Shown in pieces: positions 1 to 5,210 of a stretch of 5,210 nucleotides of DNA (positions are counted from its first letter, which is position 1; each line of letters begins with the position of its first letter). Origin of the DNA: JADJQU01 sp035490315 (GTDB taxonomy: Bacteria > Planctomycetota > UBA1135 > GCA-002686595); contig DATHET010000324.1 in NCBI GenBank assembly GCA_035490315.1, positions 1 through 5,210 on the forward strand, in the 5' to 3' direction. The translations under genes and the position numbers were made by a program. The notes under the pieces are model-generated. The model was not told the DNA's origin. It worked only from the letters and a program-made list of their open reading frames with translations, and did no database searches.

Positions 1-2075
1 AATCCCATCCGGGTCGGGACCACTTTCACTTCCGGCAGCGGCGCGCCGTTCGAGTCCACGGCGATGCCTTCGATGCGCGGGATGCACGCATCCGAGGGGA
101 GTTCCAGGACGACGTCGTGACGGCCGGCGGCGATGTGCGTCAACGTGACGCGCTCGAGCGTCGCGGCGTCCACCGCGCACAGCTCGTACTCGCGCTCGAG
201 CAAGCCGTCGAGCTCGAAGCGGCCCTCGGAATCGGTGGTCGCGTAATGCCAGGCGTTTTCTTCGTCGCCGGCGAGCCAGCCCTCGGTCTGCAGCATTCCT
301 CCCGGTCCGTCGCCGAAGGTCGTGGAGTCGACCAGCCACACGCGCGCGCCAGCGACGGGCTTGCCGTCCGCTCGCTGCACGCGACCGCTGAGCTCGAGAG
401 GTTTTCCTCCCAGCTGCAAGGTCACGTACTCGGGCCACTGGGCCGCGCCGTTGACGAGCGGAGGAGTGAAGGTTGCCGGCAGATGGCCCGGCGCGAGAGC
501 GCGCAGCTCGGTGGGACTCTGGTTGCGCCAGTTGTCGAGTGAGGGCGTCTTCGGAAAGGCGAACTCGCCGCGGTTGTCGCTGCGCGTCGTGTCCGTCCCC
601 AGCGCGACCACGGCCTGGGCGATCGGCAGCTCCCCCGCGTCCAGGACGCGGCCGCGCACCAGATGATCGCCGCTGGAGAGACGCGCGAGCGTGATCGCCT
701 TGAAGGGCCGGTCGGTCGCGACCAGCGGCGCGTCGTAGGGCACGTGGGCGGGCAATTCCGCGCTCAGCTTCAAGCCCTCGCAGCTCGCGAGGTGCGCGAA
801 CGCGAAGCGGCCCGCTTCGTCCGTGGTCTCCGTCCTGATCACGTCCTCGGAAGCGTCGAGATCGTTGACGAAACGCGTGCGCAGGCGGAATTCCGGCCGG
901 ACCCTCAGAGTCACTCCAGGGAGCGGAACGCCCAGATCGTCAGCGACCACGCCGGAAAGATCCGCGCCGGGCGCGACGACGATGGTGCACTGGCGCTGAT
1001 CGGCGAGCGAACCGACCATGCCGGAGAAGAGCGTGACCCAGCGCTCGTCGTCGACTTCGAGTCGAGCCGCGCGCAGCGGGCGCTCGATCGTGAACAGCCC
1101 CTCGGCGTCGCTCTTCGCGATCGGCTCGCGGGTGGGATCTGCATTCACCTTCGCGATCGGCTCGCGGGTCGGGCCGGCGTCCACGACCAGGCTGATCGCC
1201 GCGCCGGCCACCGGATGCGAATCGACGTCGACCACTCGGCCGTGCACGCGCGTCGCGCTCTCGGCCGCGGCCGGAGTCGGACTCGAGCTGGCTGCATTCG
1301 CCGCGGCCTCGCTCGCGACTTCGCTGCGCTGCGATTCGTCCAGGGGCGCGGCTTCGGGCTGAGCGAGCTCCAGGCCTGCGTTGCTCGGCCCAGATTCGAG
1401 AGACTTGGGAACTTCGGGCGTGGGCTGAGCCTGGGTCGCGAGGAACCAGACCACGCCGGCCGTGCACAGCGCGCAGGCCGCGAGAGTTGCTTTGAGATTC
1501 ATGGCGGCGAGGGGTGCCAGTGGCGAGAAGTGGATCGTCGGAATCGGAGCGAGCAGCGCCGCCCAGGAAGCGCGATCGCCGCCGTGGCGCCGGTCGAGTC
1601 GCGCGCGCATCAAGGCCAGACCGCGCGCGAGCCGCGTGCGCACCGTGGCGAGGGGAACGGACATCGCGGCGGCGATCTCGCGCGGGCTCTGACCCTCGTA
1701 GAAGCGCAGCAGGATCGTCGTGCGGTAAGGCTCGTCGAGCTCGATCACGCATTCGACCAGCTCGCGCTGCGCCGAAGCACGCTCGACGATCTCGTGGACC
1801 GAGGGCTGGCTCTCCGGCCGCGCCGCGCGCTGCTCGTGCACGCGCCGTCGCGCTTGCGAGCGCAGGCCGGCGCGGGCGAAATTGCGCACCAGAGCGGCGA
1901 GCCAGGCGCGCATCGAGCTCGCTTCCTTCGGGCCCTCGCTGCTCGCGCGCACCAGGGTCTGCTGCACGACCTCGTCGGCGAGGTCAGGGTCGCTGACCAG
2001 CTTGCGGCTGAGCGCTCGGATCCAGCCCACCTGGGCCAGCAGATCCTCCAGAGGCGGTGAATGAGACGCGGTCAT
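1..2075 (-). CDS. Membrane-tethered ECF sigma factor fused to tandem carboxypeptidase-regulatory-like domains (partial, C-terminus beyond base 1)
   Basis: One uninterrupted frame of 691 codons plus 2 bases, open at the window edge. Residues 12-78 match sigma-70 region 2 (DPDLADEVVQQTLVRA, then MRAWLAALVRNFAR). Residues 100-161 match region 4, with a helix-turn-helix at about 129-156 (SPREIAAAMSVPLATVRTRL). There is no sigma region 1 or 3, as is usual for ECF factors, which direct RNA polymerase to special promoters. Residue 191 runs directly into MNLKATLAAC; 196-213 is a hydrophobic transmembrane helix. An Ala/Ser/Pro/Glu-rich linker (about 219-274) follows. Then come five repeats beginning near 276, 372, 472, 560 and 669, each opening with a G-x-V pattern followed by a P-V/L-x-G-type turn (GRVQRADGKPVAGARVWLV). 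These resemble CnaB/carboxypeptidase-regulatory beta-sandwiches. Inferred topology is sigma in the cytoplasm and repeats outside. The start is the ATG at 2075; the frame upstream has no ATG, GTG or TTG before the TAG at 2165-2163. No clear Shine-Dalgarno is seen. The fusion itself is read directly; regulation by membrane release or sequestration is inference. No separate anti-sigma gene is visible. Confidence 0.88.
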   Translation of the reverse strand, partial: MTASHSPPLEDLLAQVGWIRALSRKLVSDPDLADEVVQQTLVRASSEGPKEASSMRAWLAALVRNFARAGLRSQARRRVHEQRAARPESQPSVHEIVERASAQRELVECVIELDEPYRTTILLRFYEGQSPREIAAAMSVPLATVRTRLARGLALMRARLDRRHGGDRASWAALLAPIPTIHFSPLAPLAAMNLKATLAACALCTAGVVWFLATQAQPTPEVPKSLESGPSNAGLELAQPEAAPLDESQRSEVASEAAANAASSSPTPAAAESATRVHGRVVDVDSHPVAGAAISLVVDAGPTREPIAKVNADPTREPIAKSDAEGLFTIERPLRAARLEVDDERWVTLFSGMVGSLADQRQCTIVVAPGADLSGVVADDLGVPLPGVTLRVRPEFRLRTRFVNDLDASEDVIRTETTDEAGRFAFAHLASCEGLKLSAELPAHVPYDAPLVATDRPFKAITLARLSSGDHLVRGRVLDAGELPIAQAVVALGTDTTRSDNRGEFAFPKTPSLDNWRNQSPTELRALAPGHLPATFTPPLVNGAAQWPEYVTLQLGGKPLELSGRVQRADGKPVAGARVWLVDSTTFGDGPGGMLQTEGWLAGDEENAWHYATTDSEGRFELDGLLEREYELCAVDAATLERVTLTHIAAGRHDVVLELPSDACIPRIEGIAVDSNGAPLPEVKVVPTRMG
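1113..1184 (-). repeat. Two tandem 36-bp units inside the first periplasmic repeat domain
   Basis: Units 1113-1148 and 1149-1184 share an identical 21-bp core (1113-1133 and 1149-1169) and match at about 30 of 36 positions overall. The unit is 12 codons, so the reading frame is kept. In the protein it gives the peptide PTREPIAK twice (residues 302-309 and 314-321), between the first and second strands of the first regulatory-like domain. This looks like a recent in-frame duplication that lengthens a loop. Confidence 0.8.
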
Positions 2076-2141
2076 GGCGTGCAGCCAGGATGCCGGTCGA
2101 GCTGGATTTGATTCAGCGAAGGTCGAAAATCGAGCGAAGGA

Positions 2142-2157
2142 AGTTCCGGCGGGAACT
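2142..2157 (-). terminator. Small hairpin after the LamG gene, possible weak terminator
   Basis: AGTTCC and GGAACT form a perfect 6-bp stem with a 4-base loop, starting 5 bases after the TAG stop of the LamG gene on the minus strand. No U-tract follows (the next bases are TCCTTCGC), so it does not fit a standard intrinsic terminator. It could slow or partly end transcription before the sigma-fusion gene, or protect the LamG message end, or be chance. Confidence 0.25.
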
Positions 2158-2162
2158 GATGC

Positions 2163-3302
2163 CTACAGTCCCACCGTCCACTCGATGCCATCGGTCAAGG
2201 TCGAGTTGTTCGGCGCCGGAAGACCCGGATCGCGACCCCAGTACTGCGCATCGACCACCTGACCCGCGACTCGCAAGGCCGCGGCCGGGCTTCCGCCGAG
2301 CAGGCCATGCGCGAAGGCGGCGACGTCGATCGAGTAGACCCCGGAGCAATCGTTCGCGGGCAGCGAACTCCCACCGGAAGTCAAACCGGGCGAGCGGCGA
2401 ATCGGCGGAGTCACGCACAGGAACCCGCCCTGGAACGGTGCGCTGTTGCGGCCCGCGAAACTGTAGATCAACAAGCCCGCCTTGTTGTTGCGCACGAAGT
2501 TACCGCGGATCACGAATCCCCCGGGAACGTTCGCGTTGTGCACGCCGCTGGCCTCGATGTAAGGCGTGCAGCCCAGCGAGTTGGTCTTCGCCGTGCAGTA
2601 GCTGACCCAGGAGCTGTCGAACGCGAGTCCCGGATACTGGTGAAGGAGCGCGACTTCGCTCGCGCCCAGCGTGCCCTGGTAGATCTGGATGTCGTCGATC
2701 GCGCCGTCCCACAGCTCGGTGTTCGCCGAGCGCGAAGCGACGTGGAACACGCTGGTGGCCGCGAGCGCGGGGCCGTTGCCTTGCACCGAGCCGATCGGCG
2801 CACCGTTCAAATAGAAGGTGCAGAGGAAGCTGGCATCGAAGACCCAGGCTGCGTGGTACCAGGTGTTTGTTTGCAAGCTGGCCGCCTGCACGTAGTCCTG
2901 CACGCCGCGCGTCGTGAACAGCAGATTGTTGTAGAAGATCCCGACGCCGATGCCGCTGTCCTGACTCGCGAAGACGCGGCGATAGCCTTGCACGGAACTC
3001 GTGAAGAACCAGGCGCTGTAGCTGACGTCGTTGGTCATCGCGCCGATCAGCGGAGTGTTCGCGATGTCGGCGTGGCCGACGCCCGCTTCGGAAAAAGCGA
3101 CGCTTGTCCCCGTGGACGGCGAGGCGCCGCCCGTGCCCAGAGTGAAGCCGCCGAGATAGTTCCCCGAAAGCGCGTTGGGACTCTCGTCGATCAGGGTGGT
3201 GCCGCTCAACTCATCGAGCCGGTAGCGCGCGACCAAAGTGTGCTGCGCGAAGGCCTGCGTCGAAGCGAGGGCGAGCAAGGCGAAGGCTAGGAGATAGCGC
3301 AT
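2163..3302 (-). CDS. Secreted LamG/concanavalin A-like protein with planctomycete-type C-terminal module
   Basis: 379 residues. The N-terminus is a classic Sec signal peptide (MRYLLAFALLALASTQAFA) with likely cleavage before QHT, so the protein is exported. Residues 24-222 form a LamG/concanavalin A-like beta-sandwich. Hallmarks are YRLDE and DESPN at the start, WYHAAWVFD followed by FYLNG in the middle, and WDGAIDDIQIYQGTLG at the end. Such domains commonly bind carbohydrates or surface ligands. Residues 235-377 form a second module with four cysteines (C236, C245, C296, C319) and the stretches CTPYIEASG, NNKAGLLIY, PFQGGFLCV and DAQYWGRDPG. I recall this type of module from the C-terminal ends of secreted planctomycete proteins; its function is unknown to me. 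The cysteines may pair as disulfides outside the cytoplasm. There is no transmembrane anchor or sorting signal after the signal peptide. The ATG at 3302 is chosen because it begins the signal peptide exactly; no strong ribosome site is seen. It lies 80 bp after the membrane-protein gene and 87 bp before the sigma fusion, on the same strand. Ligand and role are unknown. Confidence 0.9.
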   Translation of the reverse strand: MRYLLAFALLALASTQAFAQHTLVARYRLDELSGTTLIDESPNALSGNYLGGFTLGTGGASPSTGTSVAFSEAGVGHADIANTPLIGAMTNDVSYSAWFFTSSVQGYRRVFASQDSGIGVGIFYNNLLFTTRGVQDYVQAASLQTNTWYHAAWVFDASFLCTFYLNGAPIGSVQGNGPALAATSVFHVASRSANTELWDGAIDDIQIYQGTLGASEVALLHQYPGLAFDSSWVSYCTAKTNSLGCTPYIEASGVHNANVPGGFVIRGNFVRNNKAGLLIYSFAGRNSAPFQGGFLCVTPPIRRSPGLTSGGSSLPANDCSGVYSIDVAAFAHGLLGGSPAAALRVAGQVVDAQYWGRDPGLPAPNNSTLTDGIEWTVGL

Positions 3303-3382
3303 GAATTGCCGAGCGGAAGGTGGACGAGTTCCGCATCGAGTGCATCCAGGCTAGCACGTTGTCCGCGAAGCGGGCCGTGTCG

Positions 3383-3943
3383 TCAGTCGTAGTGACTCCA
3401 GGTTCCCCTCTCGGAAGAATAGGCGTAACCGCTGAGCCAGCTTGCTTCGTCCGCGAAGTCGAGCGCATAGCCCATCGGTGTCGCCTGATAGAGCAGGCTC
3501 TGTCGGCACATCTTGGGCGGCCGCAACCCGATTCCGAGCTTCTCGAGCTCGCTGGGGTACTCGCCGGTCCGAGCGCGAAAAGCTTCGAGCTCTGGCGCGA
3601 GCCCATCGCACCATTGCTTGGCCTGGGTCACCTGCCAGGAGGTGATCGAGAGCCCCACGAAGAGTCCAGGAATTTGCGCGGCCGTGAAGGCGATCGGCCA
3701 AGAAACGAAGTTCAACAGCGAGTTCATGGCACGGCGGCGCGCGGGCGCGAAGCGGTCGACCAGAATCGTCGTGACGCTCAAGATCAGAACGGCGGGCACG
3801 GCGATCGTCAGCGCCACGGCAGACAGGAGAAAATGCCCGAAGCCTCCGAGCAGGTAGACCGTCGCGCAGGCCGCGAAGAAGCCCGCGGCGAAGGTGACCG
3901 CAATCGCGCTCGCCGGAGGGAACCGTCGCTCGGTCGAATCCAT
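3383..3943 (-). CDS. Three-helix membrane protein of unknown function with a pseudopilin-like tail
   Basis: 186 residues. I do not recognise a named family. Hydrophobic segments lie at about 13-33, 36-62 and 76-101, separated by a basic cluster (RFAPARRRAMN, 65-74) that should face the cytoplasm. The tail (about 105-186) is soluble and carries AFRARTGEYPSELEKLG, followed by LLYQATPMGYALDFAD and a final GTWSHYD. The TGEYP-x-x-L-x-x-L pattern, followed by a short beta-rich end, resembles the globular part of type II secretion and type IV pseudopilins. The protein lacks the prepilin peptidase site and has three helices rather than one, so it is not itself a pilin. Two cysteines (C112, C146) sit in the tail. 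The start is the ATG at 3943; a GGTGGTGGA stretch about 9 bases upstream can act as ribosome site. It is the first of three minus-strand genes and divergent from the glycosylase gene. Confidence 0.72.
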   Translation of the reverse strand: MDSTERRFPPASAIAVTFAAGFFAACATVYLLGGFGHFLLSAVALTIAVPAVLILSVTTILVDRFAPARRRAMNSLLNFVSWPIAFTAAQIPGLFVGLSITSWQVTQAKQWCDGLAPELEAFRARTGEYPSELEKLGIGLRPPKMCRQSLLYQATPMGYALDFADEASWLSGYAYSSERGTWSHYD

Positions 3944-4020
3944 ACCCGGTATTCCACCACCATTTCTTACATTCGTCGAAACCGACCACGAGACCGCGGC
4001 CCTGAACTGACGAGTCGACC
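3944..4020. promoter_or_regulatory. Divergent spacer between the membrane-protein gene and the glycosylase gene
   Basis: These 77 bases separate two genes that point away from each other, so both promoters would be expected here or overlapping the gene ends. I see no convincing -35/-10 pair on either strand. The most AT-rich stretch is 3952-3975. A perfect 11-base inverted repeat (ATACC-C-GGTAT, 3942-3952) overlaps the minus-strand start codon and might be an operator, but it is short enough to be chance. Confidence 0.3.
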
Positions 4021-4650
4021 CTGAAGACCCGAGACCTGGAACGCCTGACGCAGGAATTCTTTGCGCGCGACACGCTGCGCGTCGCGAGGGATCTGATCGG
4101 CGCTTACCTCGTGCGCAAGCTGGACGGCGAGCTGCTCGTCGCGCGGATCGTCGAGACCGAGGCCTACCACGGCGACGAGCCCGCTTGCCATGCGTTCGCG
4201 AACCTGCAGCGCGTACGCCGCGGCGAGGCGCCGCGCGGTCGCAGCGCCGTGCTCTTCGGCGAGCCCGGGACTGCCTACGTCTACTTCAACTACGGCATGT
4301 ACTGGCTCTTCAACGTCGTCACCGAGTCCGTCGGAACACCAGGAGCCGTCCTGATCCGCGCCGTCGAGCCGATCCAAGGCATCGAACGCATGCGCAGCCT
4401 GCGCCCGAGCGTCCGGCGCGACCGCGATCTCGGCAACGGACCAGGAAAACTGGCTCTCGCGCTGCAGATCGGCCCCGATTTCAACGCCCATCCCCTGCAC
4501 ACCTCCAAAGACCTCTACCTCGCGCGCAGCGGCCCACCCGTCCCCCGCCGCGACATCGTCGCCGGCCCGCGCATCGGAATCAGCAAAGCCCAGGACCTGC
4601 CTTGGCGGTTCCACCTGCGCGGCAACGAATTCGTCTCTGGTACCCGGTAA
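4021..4650 (+). CDS. mpg: DNA-3-methyladenine glycosylase (AAG/Mpg family), probable CTG start
   Basis: Removes alkylated and deaminated purines (3-methyladenine, hypoxanthine and others) from DNA as the first step of base-excision repair; cytoplasmic monomer. From the CTG at 4021 it is 209 residues, the usual length for bacterial members. The order of family motifs is complete. They are FFARDTLRVARDLIGAYLV (13-31), RIVETEAYHGDEPACHAF (42-59), GTAYVYFNYGMYWLFNVV, AVLIRAVEP, GNGPGKLALAL and the C-terminal WRFHLRGNEFVS. By comparison with human AAG, E47 of VETEAY is the catalytic glutamate that activates water, Y49 and H57 line the base pocket, and the Asn of LFNVV and Arg of LIRAVEP are conserved. 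The start is uncertain. The frame is open from the TGA at 4003-4005, yet it has no ATG, GTG or TTG before the GTG at 4111. Starting at 4111 would delete a conserved helix of about 30 residues. In-frame CTG codons at 4021, 4036 and 4045 are the candidates; 4021 has a weak GACGAG 6 bases upstream. No clear terminator follows. Confidence 0.93.
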   Translation: MKTRDLERLTQEFFARDTLRVARDLIGAYLVRKLDGELLVARIVETEAYHGDEPACHAFANLQRVRRGEAPRGRSAVLFGEPGTAYVYFNYGMYWLFNVVTESVGTPGAVLIRAVEPIQGIERMRSLRPSVRRDRDLGNGPGKLALALQIGPDFNAHPLHTSKDLYLARSGPPVPRRDIVAGPRIGISKAQDLPWRFHLRGNEFVSGTR

Positions 4651-4885
4651 AACACCACCATCCTGAACCTTGCCGATACCGGACCGGCCAGCAGGCCTCG
4701 ACAGAATGAATCGAGCTCGGCAGAACCAACCTGTGCATCGACACCCGCTCTCCTCCCCTGCTCTGACAAGTTGCTTGAGCTTGCGCGGTCATCGAAAACG
4801 TGCCCCCTGCTCAGCGAGCGAAACTATTCCTCGTGTATCGTGAGCGCACCATGGCCACCGCCTGCCTTCTGAGCGTCGCGACGGA
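4651..4885. other. Intergenic region without a recognisable gene
   Basis: 235 bases between the glycosylase stop and the next start. It holds no tRNA, no transposon end and no strong terminator: CTCGA (4697-4701) and TCGAG (4711-4715) could pair over a 9-base loop, but no T-run follows. TTGAGC (4775-4780) resembles a -35 box without a matching -10 at the right distance. A 12-codon reading frame ends the region (see 4851-4889). Confidence 0.5.
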
Positions 4886-4889
4886 ATGA
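4851..4889 (+). other. Possible 12-codon leader frame overlapping the next start (ATGA)
   Basis: ATG at 4851 opens a frame encoding MATACLLSVATE. Its TGA stop (4887-4889) overlaps the ATG at 4886 of the following gene in the ATGA arrangement often seen in translational coupling. The following gene has no well-spaced Shine-Dalgarno of its own (GGA sits directly against the ATG), which makes coupling plausible. The frame is also open back to 4779, so the 12 codons could be the end of a slightly longer peptide starting at the GTG at 4800. A frame this short may well be chance. Confidence 0.15.
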
Positions 4890-5210
4890 AGATCAAGCTG
4901 CTCGCGCTCGCCGTCGTGCTGCTGATTGCCGCGCTGGCGATTTTTTTCGTCACGCGACCGTCGATGGACGAGTTGGCCGCGGGCCGCGCAGAAGAAACGG
5001 TTGTTGACACGCCCGAGCAGGCCGAGCTCGTCACTCCGCTCGATGCGGAATTCAGCGCGGGTCGAGTCGCCGTCACGCCAGCCGCAGCAACCCAGGCCGC
5101 TGCGAACGCTGGTTCGGCAGCGGCGGCGGCGTCCGCGTCGACAGCTCCACCGAGTATCGACATGTCGGACATCGCCGTGATCGAAGTCTTCGCGCAGGAC
5201 GAGCAGGGCT
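4886..5210 (+). CDS. Membrane-anchored protein, probable carboxypeptidase-regulatory-like family (partial, C-terminus beyond 5210)
   Basis: The first 108 codons of a frame still open at the window end. Residues 4-22 (KLLALAVVLLIAALAIFFV) form a hydrophobic helix after a short basic start (MKIK), with no obvious signal-peptidase site, so it is most likely an uncleaved N-terminal anchor. Residues 24-62 are acidic and hydrophilic. Residues 63-89 are an Ala/Ser/Thr-rich linker. At 96-108 the sequence IAVIEVFAQDEQG looks like the first strand and turn of a CnaB/carboxypeptidase-regulatory beta-sandwich. The order helix, low-complexity linker, beta domain is the same as in the second half of the sigma-factor fusion at the other end of the window, though no sigma domain is present here. 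The start is the ATG at 4886; the frame upstream is closed by TGA at 4841-4843 with no other start. The downstream domain assignment is inference from very few residues. Confidence 0.72.
   Translation, partial: MKIKLLALAVVLLIAALAIFFVTRPSMDELAAGRAEETVVDTPEQAELVTPLDAEFSAGRVAVTPAAATQAAANAGSAAAAASASTAPPSIDMSDIAVIEVFAQDEQG

Noticed and set aside
940..1752. 270-codon open frame on the minus strand in another phase
   Set aside because: It overlaps the sigma fusion in a different phase and is Arg-rich with no domain, while the overlapping frame is clearly coding.
663..2060. 465-codon open frame on the plus strand
   Set aside because: It lies opposite the sigma fusion, whose frame carries clear sigma region 2 and 4 motifs and repeated domains. 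The plus-strand product is Arg/Ala/Gly-rich without any recognisable domain, typical of an antisense shadow in GC-rich DNA.
2307..3290. 327-codon open frame on the plus strand
   Set aside because: It is antisense to the LamG gene, which has a signal peptide and family motifs. The plus product is a Val/Arg/Glu-rich shadow.
3351..4073. 240-codon minus-strand and 234-codon plus-strand frames over the membrane-protein gene
   Set aside because: Both give charged, compositionally odd products. The 186-residue frame gives well-formed transmembrane helices and a coherent soluble tail.
3967..4614. 215-codon minus-strand frame opposite the glycosylase
   Set aside because: It is a shadow of the glycosylase gene, whose plus-strand frame shows all family motifs.
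3943..4649. Identical 9-base TACCCGGTA copies at 3943-3951 and 4641-4649 flanking the glycosylase gene, as possible insertion target repeats
   Set aside because: By simple counting, dozens of 9-base matches are expected by chance in a window this size. There are no terminal inverted repeats and no mobile-element gene.
4644..4682. CCGGTA and TACCGG as a terminator stem after the glycosylase
   Set aside because: A 6-bp stem with a 27-base loop and no T-tract is not a credible terminator.
4789..5172. 127-codon minus-strand frame, Ala/Ser-rich
   Set aside because: Antisense to the anchor protein at 4886. Its Ala-rich composition comes from the GC-rich linker; no motif is seen.

Overview
This is GC-rich DNA that reads best as a fragment of a bacterial chromosome, probably from Planctomycetota. 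Three things point that way. One is an ECF-type sigma factor with a long C-terminal membrane and periplasmic extension. Another is a secreted LamG protein whose C-terminal cysteine-containing module (starting YCTAKTNSLGC) I recall from secreted planctomycete proteins. The third is the general style of tandem carboxypeptidase-regulatory-like (CnaB/transthyretin-fold) domains. This assignment is an inference from protein features, since there is no rRNA or other marker in the window.

Left two thirds (1-3943), all on the minus strand and read right to left. First comes a 186-residue three-helix membrane protein of unknown function (3943-3383). Next is a 379-residue secreted LamG protein (3302-2163). 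Last is a very long open frame (2075 to beyond base 1). That last frame begins as a complete ECF sigma factor (regions 2 and 4). Without any stop codon it continues into a transmembrane helix, a low-complexity linker and at least five beta-sandwich repeats, and it leaves the window unfinished. The gaps are only 80 and 87 bp, so co-transcription is possible. A small hairpin just after the LamG stop codon could instead separate the last two genes.

Right third (3944-5210), plus strand. A 77-bp divergent spacer precedes a 3-methyladenine DNA glycosylase (AAG/Mpg family). Its conserved N-terminus extends upstream of any ATG, GTG or TTG, so a CTG start is the best reading. After 235 bp without a clear gene, a second membrane-anchored protein begins at 4886 and runs off the window. 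It has an N-terminal helix, an Ala-rich linker and then what looks like the first strand of a regulatory-like domain.

How the pieces may work together: the sigma fusion looks like a one-piece envelope sensor, with the transcription factor tethered to the membrane and the repeats outside. The adjacent LamG protein is a possible surface or secreted partner or output. The glycosylase is a housekeeping base-excision repair gene with no evident link to them. The most notable item is the fused, membrane-tethered sigma factor. Related planctomycete sigma factors with C-terminal extensions are known in general terms, so it is unusual rather than certainly new.
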